From assembly GCA_964590225.1 (NCBI GenBank), contig CAZPWS010000075.1:1-10715 (forward strand): DNA of 10,715 nucleotides, read 5' to 3'. Positions 1-6,663 of this stretch are shown here, piece after piece (the stretch's first letter is position 1; each line of letters opens with the position of its first letter). Origin of the DNA: JAEUSG01 sp964590225. Its GTDB lineage: Bacteria > Fibrobacterota > OXYB2-FULL-49-7 > JAEUSG01. The translations under genes were made by a program, and so were the position numbers. A model generated the notes under the pieces. It saw only the letters and a program-made list of their open reading frames with translations. It was not told the origin of the DNA and searched no databases.

Positions 1-132
1 GTTTCTTGGGTGGCTAGTTACCCCTCGAGCCATATACTACTGTCTGAATTGCAGAAACCTAAATTCCGCAGTTGAAACTAAAAAAGGTATGTAAACTCTT
101 TGAAAATATTAATATTACGACTAAACAGTATC

Positions 133-158
133 TTCACCCAATGGGTGAATCTTTTTTT
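133..158 (+). terminator. Terminator-like hairpin plus T run
   Basis: TTCACCCA (133-140) pairs with TGGGTGAA (142-149), and a run of seven T follows at 152-158. This has the shape of a rho-independent terminator reading on the plus strand. It lies inside the MITE-like element, so it may be part of that element's structure rather than the end of an upstream gene, which would lie outside the window. Confidence 0.4.
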
Positions 159-179
159 GTTAAAAAACTCACCCCTTTG

Positions 180-202
180 CCCCTCTCTTAAAAAGAGAGG
201 GG
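180..202. repeat. Perfect 10-bp hairpin inside the repeat element
   Basis: CCCCTCTCTT (180-189) pairs perfectly with AAGAGAGGGG (193-202) around an AAA loop. The same CCTCTCTT core recurs in the next hairpin (222-266), so the two hairpins look like diverged copies of one unit. Confidence 0.6.
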
Positions 203-221
203 CTGTTTGCATATCAAGTAT

Positions 222-266
222 CCTCCCTCTCTTAGGCTATTGAAATAGCCGCTAAAGAGAGGGAGG
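222..266. repeat. Long near-perfect hairpin inside the repeat element
   Basis: The left arm starting at 222 (CCTCCCTCTCTTA) pairs with the right arm ending at 266 (AGAGAGGGAGG). The inner stem GGCTAT (235-240) pairs with ATAGCC (245-250) around a TGAA loop. Only a two-base bulge (251-252) and a one-base bulge (256) interrupt about 19 base pairs. No T run follows it on the plus strand, so it reads as a structural part of the mobile element rather than a simple terminator. Confidence 0.6.
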
Positions 267-378
267 CAAGGTGGGTGAGTTATTGTTTTCGGCAATAGCC
301 AACTGCGGAATTTAGGATAATGAAAGGACGAAAAGGGATAGAAAATCTTCCCAAAAAAATCTGATTGGAATCCGTACT

Positions 379-1022
379 TTACGGAGAAGAGGCAACACAA
401 AGATCAGACAATCTTGAAAGCATATAAAGTGGGAGGTTATATGTTTTCATTTCCTTATTATAACCAAACTTATTTCCACTCACTTTAATTGCCAAGGGGG
501 CGTAAAGCTCTTGCAATACAAAATTCTCAGCGAAATGTCCCTTAAATGTCCCGTAATCGTATTGCATAATACTTTCAGGCGAAAGCCTGTTAATGGCCCC
601 CAATAGACCCGCATCAAACAAAAAAAGTTTGAATTTGTTTTCTATTACACCAGCCAATAATGGTATTGCAGGATGATCGTTTGCATTAACCTTTTTAAAA
701 CGGAATTTGGCGGCATTTCCTTCCTGCATAAGAGACAACTGATATGGTACAGCCTTGAAAAGCCGTTCTATGTGGCGGGCGTTGACATTACCTGCATATT
801 TGGCGAAATCGTGTTCGTAATGAAACACCAGTTGATTTTGATATTTTCGCACTGCTGAAAAAGCTTCTGTTAAATTGTCTTTGCGGGAAGCGTACACCTG
901 AACTGCTTCCGGCATTCCTCCAGTAACGAAGTATGTTTTAAGCAAGTCAAAAAGATTAACAGTGGCTTACGGTTTGGGTTGTTTTTCCATGCTAAAATCT
1001 CTTTAATTATATAGCGATTCAT
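379..1022 (-). pseudogene. Remnant of an AAA_14/DUF4143 ATPase with internal deletions and a frameshift
   Basis: The main open frame (stop at 379, open back past 945) encodes LLKTYFVTGGMPEAV followed by DUF4143-like sequence, the C-terminal half of a family of about 400-residue proteins with an AAA_14 ATPase domain. The 5' end survives in another frame. An ATG at 1022 reads RYIIKEILAWKNNPNRKP up to about 954, which is the typical N-terminus that should run on into RGARQVGKT-type Walker A sequence. Instead it jumps, out of frame, straight to the LLKTYF segment, so the whole ATP-binding domain is deleted at about 950-960. A second, in-frame loss is likely near LQEL/YAPLAIKVS. There, the segment that normally holds the nuclease-like E/D and EVK residues is gone, and the text resumes at the conserved tail NLPLYMLSRL. 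About 215 codons remain in total. A TAA also blocks the alternative upstream ATG at about 992. These chromosomal ATPases are of uncertain role (sometimes suggested to be toxin- or defence-like). This copy is not functional. Confidence 0.82.
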
Positions 1023-1060
1023 AGCTTAAATCTATATAATATAGAGGTATTGTGCAATAA

Positions 1061-1137
1061 AAATTAGGCTAAATTTTACAACTCATGCGTTCACAACAGC
1101 GGTGCCTTATTTCGAGCTTGGCCGATTTAGCTAATTT
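1061..1137 (-). repeat. Imperfect inverted repeat downstream of the lyase-like gene, possible weak terminator
   Basis: AAATTAGGCTAAAT (1061-1074) and ATTTAGCTAATTT (1125-1137) are inverted copies that differ by one base and are about 50 bp apart. On the minus strand the distal arm runs into a TTTTTATT stretch, so it could end transcription of the gene stopping at 1154. The long loop makes this uncertain. The rest of 1023-1153 is AT-rich, and I see no gene in it. Confidence 0.3.
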
Positions 1138-1153
1138 GTTTGGAAAGTATCGT

Positions 1154-3757
1154 CTATTTACATAGCGTGAGTTTTTTTGTAATCACACCCTTTGAACTCG
1201 CGTATCTCATTATGTAAATGCCGGATGGCGTTGCATTGCCAAAGTTATCCTTCCCGTCCCAATTTATATTGAATGTTCGCACTCCTTTATCACCCTCTTT
1301 AGCAGGGTTGAATGTTCGTATAATTTGTCCTGAGTTGTTTACAATTTCCATGCGGGAGTTGTTGCCGATCTCATTTGAGAGAATAGTTATGCTAACTGAC
1401 GGGTTAAAGGGATTGGGGAAGCAGTCTATGCGATCGCCAAATTCTGATGCTGCTTCTGTTCTCTTTTCAGTGCTGATTAAAATGGGGTTATGGGATAAAT
1501 AGTATAGTCCCATGCTTGTGTTACGGTACTCCTGAGCAAAGTCTTTATACGGGTTTGATGCGGAGGGATTGATGGTAATATGTTGTTTGAGGACATCAAG
1601 ATATACCACATCCTGCGTGATTGAATAGCCGTAGCCGCATGTTAGAGCCCATCGTGGTCCCATATTTGTCTGTGAATATGCGGCAACCGTTTTTACAAAG
1701 TCCTGTGTAGTGAGCGATGGCCTTAGCATATCGTACTGAACAACCCCTTCCATAAATAGCGGACCCATCCATGAGAATTGAGCCATTGATGATGGTGCTC
1801 TTGTGTGATGATAAGCTATTGTCGCGCCTACTTTATCGAGATATGTTGTCTGTTTTGTATAAAAATATGCTTGTAACATCATCCAGCAGTAAGCACCTGG
1901 CCCTCGTATTTGACCGGGAGAGCTGTAGCCTCCAGGATATGAGCGCGCTGCCCATTTTGCAGTTTTCATGCCCATATCGAGGCTTCTTTCATCGCCACAC
2001 AGATAATACCTTTCGAACATGCCATCGTTTTTATGGTGGTTTGTTTCACCGGAGATATAGCCATCAAAAGTTTCGTTATAAATGTAATTGTAGGAGGGGC
2101 AGTAGCGGCATGCGCCATCACTTAGTGGTCGTCCAGCTCCAAAGTTGCCAATATGAGTATCCATATGTCCGCGGGTGGAGCTTTCAAAGAAATCAAAGTA
2201 TCTGTAATCGCCTGACCGTATAAATTCAATAAAGTGGATGTGGTCAAGCCCGTAATAATTACCCTCCCACTTGATTTTACCGGGATCCCAGCTATCGTAG
2301 GAGTAATGGAAATGGTTTCCCCAGTCGAAAAATCCGTAAGCATCAATGACAATACCGCTTCTTGATGCCGCGTCAATTTGGCTAAGATGGTTGGCAATTG
2401 CGACATTAAACCTTCCATTTGCGCTTCTGAAAGCAAGCTGATACTCCTTTTTTATTTTTGCCGTGTCCCGTTCTATATGGAGACCAAAGGCTTTGGTGTC
2501 AGAACAGTACCATGATGGGGGGGCAACTGCAATAAGTGGGCATTGCATTCCTCTCACAAGAACTTTGGTTTGCTCAACATCTTCATTCTGGAGCAGTGCA
2601 AATCTCATTTCGAATGTCCTTGCCATACCGGAGTACCATGAAAGGTTATTGAAATCGCCGTTTCGCAGGGCGGGGTAGAGACCTATTCGGCATGCACCGT
2701 CACCCTGTATTTCCATCGATTTGGGGTTTTGCTGCCAGAAATCACGAAGGCACATGGCAAAACCTTTTGTTCCATTCGACAACGATGCCCATCCGAGCGT
2801 TTTGTCATGAAAAAAGGTTTCAGAATTCATGGCGTGCCCAAAACCACTAAAAACCCCGCCAAATGTGTAAAAGACTTTGGGTGATTCTGTTGCCCCGATA
2901 TTAAACAGGTTGCTTGCCAATACCCATGCGGAGTCTGTGGACCCAAGTTGCGCTGATTTATCTGCTGAGGGTGCGCCAAGGTTGACCGTTGCACCGTTCA
3001 TACGCGTGGGTAGATCAATGTAAAGAGAGCGGACAATAAGAGAATCCTCAAGCTTGTTTTTATGCAGTTCAAGCGACAGCACATATTTTATTACAGGGGA
3101 GTTGTTGAAAGCGTATGTGCGGGCAATAAAGTAAAGCGAGCAGGTAACTGCTGATTCGGTTCTTAGGTAACCCTCAGATTTAATGCATACCGACATATCT
3201 CCGTTTCTTTCTATAACGGTGTTGCTTGTAGTATCGTTTGAGGATAGATAATAGGTTGAACCAAGCCTTATAACAATACCTCTATTATGGGGAGCAATTA
3301 CGGTGTCGCTGCCTATTATTGCTTGGTCAATTATGTTATAATTTTTCTTCTTTACAGAAAAGCGTATTTTCCCCGTATTAACATCAATAGCATCACCATT
3401 ATCTGTCGCTGAAATATAGGACGAAGAGACAGTATGTTTTGAAGGGTCGTTGACAAGTGTGAATTTTACAGAGCCACTTTCTGGCGTGGATGCCTGAAAG
3501 TCGAGGTGTACCCATTTAATTGAGTTATTGTTGTGCCATTCAGACACTTTGCGGAATTCACAATCAACTTTGTTGCCGTTTGAGTCTGTGAGCGCGAGTG
3601 ATGATATGTCCGTAAGGTAGCCGTTGGGAAGAGGTACGCCGGAAGTTACAGGCTCGTTAGATCTTTCTTGGCCAAATCTTTCGTCAATCCTTAATTCTAC
3701 GATTGGTGTTGATAAGATTGCGGAGACAAAAACGAGCAGGGTTAAGGCTGCTTTCAT
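1154..3757 (-). CDS. Secreted PcRGLX/YetA-like polysaccharide lyase-type protein with C-terminal sorting domain
   Basis: The 867-residue product starts with a signal peptide (hydrophobic residues 4-16, likely cleaved near ILS/TP). Residues 20-105 resemble the N-terminal RIFT-barrel domain of the PcRGLX/YetA group: EPVTSGVPLPNG at 35-46, then SIKWVHLDF. The middle carries the group's GFAMCLRDFWQQNPKSMEI signature. The following part (HIHFIEFIRSGDYRYFDFFE, GMFERYYLCGDERSLDMG, PGAYCWMMLQAYFYTKQ) looks like an alpha/alpha-toroid catalytic region. Residues 779-867 form a sorting-type domain: FPNPFNPSVSI at 780-790, then GKDNFGNATPSGIYIMRY and a basic tail. Penicillium PcRGLX is a rhamnogalacturonan exolyase (PL26), so a pectin-type substrate is plausible. 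Substrate and chemistry are inferred, and I could not place catalytic residues. The ATG has a strong AGGAGG site (3765-3770) seven bases upstream. The gene is divergent from the operon at 3812. A secreted or cell-surface location is expected. Confidence 0.75.
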   Translation of the reverse strand: MKAALTLLVFVSAILSTPIVELRIDERFGQERSNEPVTSGVPLPNGYLTDISSLALTDSNGNKVDCEFRKVSEWHNNNSIKWVHLDFQASTPESGSVKFTLVNDPSKHTVSSSYISATDNGDAIDVNTGKIRFSVKKKNYNIIDQAIIGSDTVIAPHNRGIVIRLGSTYYLSSNDTTSNTVIERNGDMSVCIKSEGYLRTESAVTCSLYFIARTYAFNNSPVIKYVLSLELHKNKLEDSLIVRSLYIDLPTRMNGATVNLGAPSADKSAQLGSTDSAWVLASNLFNIGATESPKVFYTFGGVFSGFGHAMNSETFFHDKTLGWASLSNGTKGFAMCLRDFWQQNPKSMEIQGDGACRIGLYPALRNGDFNNLSWYSGMARTFEMRFALLQNEDVEQTKVLVRGMQCPLIAVAPPSWYCSDTKAFGLHIERDTAKIKKEYQLAFRSANGRFNVAIANHLSQIDAASRSGIVIDAYGFFDWGNHFHYSYDSWDPGKIKWEGNYYGLDHIHFIEFIRSGDYRYFDFFESSTRGHMDTHIGNFGAGRPLSDGACRYCPSYNYIYNETFDGYISGETNHHKNDGMFERYYLCGDERSLDMGMKTAKWAARSYPGGYSSPGQIRGPGAYCWMMLQAYFYTKQTTYLDKVGATIAYHHTRAPSSMAQFSWMGPLFMEGVVQYDMLRPSLTTQDFVKTVAAYSQTNMGPRWALTCGYGYSITQDVVYLDVLKQHITINPSASNPYKDFAQEYRNTSMGLYYLSHNPILISTEKRTEAASEFGDRIDCFPNPFNPSVSITILSNEIGNNSRMEIVNNSGQIIRTFNPAKEGDKGVRTFNINWDGKDNFGNATPSGIYIMRYASSKGVITKKLTLCK

Positions 3758-3811
3758 ATGCTTTCCTCCTATTGAAATATTATATGAGGCTAAAATAATT
3801 ATATTTGTTCA
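3758..3811. promoter_or_regulatory. Divergent intergenic promoter region
   Basis: This 54-bp AT-rich gap separates two divergent starts, so promoters for both must lie here or overlap the coding ends. On the minus strand there are two perfect TATAAT -10-like hexamers (complement of 3779-3784 and of 3798-3803), without a convincing -35. On the plus strand, TTGAAA (3772-3777) and TAAAAT (3791-3796) are candidate elements, but their 13-bp spacing is poor. The minus gene has a strong AGGAGG site (3765-3770). The plus gene has no clear ribosome binding site, and its transcript may have a very short leader. Confidence 0.4.
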
Positions 3812-5047
3812 ATGGCGATAATAAAACCGTTTATGGCCTTAAGGGCAAGGGAAGATATCGTTAACGAAGTTTCATGTGTTCCTTACGATGTTATAAACAC
3901 GGATGAAGCCATAAAACTGGCTCATGGGCTACCACATAGCTTGCTTCATGTGACACGGCCGGAGATAGATCTTCCCATCGGTACGGATCTTCATTCTGAT
4001 CCGGTATATGCAAAAGCAAAAGAAACTTTCGGTAAGTTTATCGAAAATGGTATTCTTGTTGCCGAAAATGGTGAGTCCTTGTATGTGTACGAGCAAACAA
4101 TGCAGGGAAGGCAGCAGCGAGGTATTGTGGCTTGTACCAGCGTTGATGAATATGATGATGGAACTATTAAAAAGCACGAAAGAACGAGAAAAGATAAAGA
4201 AGATGATAGAACGAGACATATAATTGAGTGTTCTGCTCAAATAGAACCTGTCTTTCTTTGCCATAGACGATCTAATGAAATAAAAGAATTGATATCTAAA
4301 ATTGTTGTACAAGAGCCAATTTATGATTTTGTTTCTCCCGATGGTGTCGGTCACAGGCTGTGGCGCGTTAATGGTTTCGATGATATAGCCGCTTTTGTTA
4401 GTGGCTTTTCGAAAATTCCTTTTCTTTATATTGCTGATGGACATCACAGGAGTGCATCTGCTTCTCGCGTGCGGGCAATTAAACGGGATAGTAACAGGGA
4501 GCACACGGGAAATGAAGAGTATAATTTTTTTCTTTCTGTTATATTTCCGGAGGATGAACTTGCAATTCTGCCATACAATAGGGTGGTTAGAGATTTGAAT
4601 GGATATTCTGAGCAAGCTTATCTTGCTGCTGTTGCGGAAAAGTTTTCGGTAGTAAATACTGCTGATAAGGTTCCAAGAACGATTGCGACTTTTTCAATGT
4701 ATGCTGGAGGCAGGTGGTACTCGCTTGTTCCGAAGTCTGGTAGTTATAAACCGAGCGATCCCATAGCGAGTCTTGATGTTTCAATCCTTCAGGATAACTT
4801 GTTGTCGCCCATACTTGGCATATTAGATCCAAGAACAGACACAAGGATTGATTTTGTGGGTGGAATTCGAGGCGTTTCGGAGCTTGAGAGGCTTGTTGAT
4901 TCTGGTAGTTTCAAGGTCGCCTTCTCTTTGTTTCCAACAACCGTTCAGCAGTTAATGGATATTGCTGATGCAGGAGAGATAATGCCTCCTAAGTCAACAT
5001 GGTTTGAGCCTAAATTGCGGTCCGGCCTTTTTATTCATCGATTCTAA
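3812..5047 (+). CDS. DUF1015 family protein
   Basis: This 411-residue protein is a full-length DUF1015 member. The hallmarks run in order: IKPFMALR at 4-11, VPYDVI at 23-28 (family consensus PPYDVV), YVYEQT at 91-96, the charged motif KKHERTRKDKEDDR at 120-133 (family HE.T...K..DR), ADGHHRSASA at 208-217, and PYNRVV at 254-259. The DGHH and HE.T/DR motifs look like a conserved polar active site, but I know of no firm biochemical role. In many bacteria, relatives sit beside the serine-biosynthesis genes serC and serA, which are absent here. It appears cytoplasmic, with no signal peptide. The ATG matches the family start (MxxIKPF), although no good Shine-Dalgarno is visible. It is the first gene of a plus-strand run, 29 bp ahead of the next gene. 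Confidence 0.9.
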   Translation: MAIIKPFMALRAREDIVNEVSCVPYDVINTDEAIKLAHGLPHSLLHVTRPEIDLPIGTDLHSDPVYAKAKETFGKFIENGILVAENGESLYVYEQTMQGRQQRGIVACTSVDEYDDGTIKKHERTRKDKEDDRTRHIIECSAQIEPVFLCHRRSNEIKELISKIVVQEPIYDFVSPDGVGHRLWRVNGFDDIAAFVSGFSKIPFLYIADGHHRSASASRVRAIKRDSNREHTGNEEYNFFLSVIFPEDELAILPYNRVVRDLNGYSEQAYLAAVAEKFSVVNTADKVPRTIATFSMYAGGRWYSLVPKSGSYKPSDPIASLDVSILQDNLLSPILGILDPRTDTRIDFVGGIRGVSELERLVDSGSFKVAFSLFPTTVQQLMDIADAGEIMPPKSTWFEPKLRSGLFIHRF

Positions 5048-5076
5048 ATTAGTAATAAAAATAGGTGTAATTAAAA

Positions 5077-6663
5077 TTGACAGATAAAATTGACGAACGA
5101 ATTTATAATCTTATATTATCAAGCAAGACTCATCTTGAGACACTTTTTGACTCGATAAGCGATCCTATTATTGTGGTATCTCGCGATAAAACAATAGAGC
5201 GCATGAATAGCGCGACATCCCTTTTTATTGATATGGATTATAGAGAAGCAATTGGAAAGAAATGTCATGCCGTTTTTCATGGCAGCAGCACGATATGCAC
5301 GAACTGTCCTCACCCAAAAGTCCTACGGGAAAAGGAGAAGGGAAGTTTTAAAATCGATGTGACAGTGAATGGCAATACAAAGATTTTTGATTTAAGATAC
5401 TTTCCCCTGTACGATAAAACTGGGGCCGTTACGGCTATGGTGGAGCATTATGTTGATATATCCGAGGGAGAGGCAGCTAAGATTGGTCTCGAACGGGAAC
5501 ACGATAGAATATTACAGGAATTGAAAATTGCGAGAAGTATTCAGGAAGCCCTTTTGCCCACAGAGTTGCCAAATATCCACGGTGTAAAAATTGAGGTAGA
5601 GTATAGTCCCATAGAAGAGGTTGGAGGAGATCTTTACGATTTTATTAGTATTGATAAAGAGCACATAGGTTTCCTTATTGCTGATGTGTCCGGCCACGGC
5701 GTGCCGGCTTCCCTTATGTGTGCTATGGCAAAGATGTCCTTTTATAACCATACTAGTGCTAATTTGTCAACGCTGGATGTGTTTGAAAAGGTTAATAGGG
5801 ATCTTTTTCATAATCTGATGATGGAGTACTATATAAGTGGGGTGTATCTGATATACAACACGATTAAAAATACCCTTCGCTATTCAAGAGCAGGTCATCC
5901 GGAGCCTCTTCTATGGAGAAAATCGACAGGTAAAGTGGAGAAGCTTCATACCCCAGGCTATTTTCTTGGTATAATGAGTAATGGTGATTATAGAGAAAGT
6001 GAAGTTTCGGTTAATAAGGGCGATCGGCTACTTTTGTACACTGATGGTGTTATTGAGGCCATGAATGAATCGAGCGAAAAATTTGGTATGGAACGGTTAA
6101 TTTCGTGGTTGAAGTCTGCGGCGGTAATCGAGTTGTCAACAATGAAAGAGGATCTTTGTAAAGAGATACAAAAATTTGTGGGGAAGCATCCCATGTCGGA
6201 CGACCTGACTTTTTTGTGTATAGAGTTTACGGAAGATGGGGCTCATTCAAGATTTAGAGCTGTTGATCAATTTGATAAAACATGCGGAGCTCCTTTTATA
6301 TTCAGGGCTGTTCATCCTCTTGAATTTAATGAAGGGATTTCCAGAATCACGGACGAGATGGAAAAGGCATGGTATCCTATTGCAGACAGGGAGGCGGTAA
6401 AATATGCCGCTTTTGACGCGCTGGAACTTTTTCACTATACAGCGCCGGAAAATTCGGTTGGGGTTTATCTGATGTGGCATTGTGACAACGAAATGGTTAC
6501 CGTCGTGATAACGGATGAGCGGTTTGAGAGTGGTTCTCATATGATAGATCTTGAACTTACCCACTCCGCTCATATCAAGGCTATCCGCTCGAGGGTTACA
6601 AGCATGCAGCTTCCCGATAATGGCAAAAAGCTTATGTTTACAAGAAGAAATTCGAAATATTAA
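5077..6663 (+). CDS. PAS domain-SpoIIE (PP2C) serine phosphatase with degenerate anti-sigma-kinase-like C-terminus
   Basis: The 528-residue regulator has three parts. Residues about 15-128 form a PAS sensor with a cysteine cluster (C63, C74, C77; CTNCPHP). Residues about 129-160 are a likely coiled-coil linker ending in LKIARSIQEALLP. Residues about 160-385 are a SpoIIE/RsbU-type phosphatase with its metal ligands in place: GGDLYD (D185, D188), ADVSGHG (D203), YTDG (D323) and SDDLT (D375/D376). Residues about 392-528 have the length and layout of an RsbW-like HATPase domain, but the N-box that should read roughly EALTNAxxHG is AFDALELFHY (445-454). The ATP/Mg asparagine is missing, so kinase activity is doubtful. 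It probably dephosphorylates an anti-sigma-factor antagonist in response to a signal; no such partner is in the window. The start is TTG with AGGTG at 5063-5067; the first in-frame ATG (codon 43) lies inside the PAS domain. The stop codon overlaps the next start (TAATG). Confidence 0.88.
   Translation: MTDKIDERIYNLILSSKTHLETLFDSISDPIIVVSRDKTIERMNSATSLFIDMDYREAIGKKCHAVFHGSSTICTNCPHPKVLREKEKGSFKIDVTVNGNTKIFDLRYFPLYDKTGAVTAMVEHYVDISEGEAAKIGLEREHDRILQELKIARSIQEALLPTELPNIHGVKIEVEYSPIEEVGGDLYDFISIDKEHIGFLIADVSGHGVPASLMCAMAKMSFYNHTSANLSTLDVFEKVNRDLFHNLMMEYYISGVYLIYNTIKNTLRYSRAGHPEPLLWRKSTGKVEKLHTPGYFLGIMSNGDYRESEVSVNKGDRLLLYTDGVIEAMNESSEKFGMERLISWLKSAAVIELSTMKEDLCKEIQKFVGKHPMSDDLTFLCIEFTEDGAHSRFRAVDQFDKTCGAPFIFRAVHPLEFNEGISRITDEMEKAWYPIADREAVKYAAFDALELFHYTAPENSVGVYLMWHCDNEMVTVVITDERFESGSHMIDLELTHSAHIKAIRSRVTSMQLPDNGKKLMFTRRNSKY

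Larger units (their letters stand above)
58..316. mobile_element. MITE-like non-coding repeat element with 17-bp terminal inverted repeats
   Basis: A perfect 17-bp inverted repeat bounds this stretch: CCTAAATTCCGCAGTTG at 58-74 and its reverse complement at 300-316. The 259-bp interior has no credible gene. It contains several nested hairpins (133-149, 180-202, 222-266) and a longer-range pairing of AACTCACCC (166-174) with GGGTGAGTT (273-281), so the whole unit could fold into one branched structure. Size, end symmetry and lack of coding capacity fit a miniature inverted-repeat transposable element or another dispersed palindromic repeat. I see no target-site duplication: the flanking bases are GAAA on the left and ATAA on the right. 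No transposase is in the window, so the family and its mobilising enzyme are unknown. It lies next to the 3' end of a decayed gene, a usual place for such elements. Confidence 0.55.

Noticed and set aside
1..378. Possible CRISPR array or tRNA-type RNA in the structured 5' region
   Set aside because: The repeats are inverted rather than direct and regularly spaced, and no cloverleaf with a CCA-type acceptor stem can be drawn.
371..385. Small palindrome TCCGTA-CTT-TACGGA at the pseudogene stop codon
   Set aside because: It is a perfect 6-bp stem, but the T run on the minus strand starts more than 10 bases beyond it, so it is too weak to call a terminator.
188..400. Minus-strand 70-residue open frame across the repeat element
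   Set aside because: It runs through the hairpin region and the terminal inverted repeat, has low-complexity composition and matches no family, so it is a by-product of the repeat.
1771..2223. 150-residue plus-strand open frame inside the lyase-type gene
   Set aside because: It lies wholly antisense to a clearly conserved coding frame, has no ribosome binding site and shows no recognisable motif.
2122..2436. 104-residue minus-strand frame inside the lyase-type gene
   Set aside because: It is an alternate frame of the same strand within a well-supported gene and is not needed to explain any frameshift, since the main frame is continuous.
3929..4615. 228-residue minus-strand open frame opposite the DUF1015 gene
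   Set aside because: It is long but fully antisense to a full-length DUF1015 protein with all family motifs. Its own translation is basic, low in complexity and without recognisable domains.
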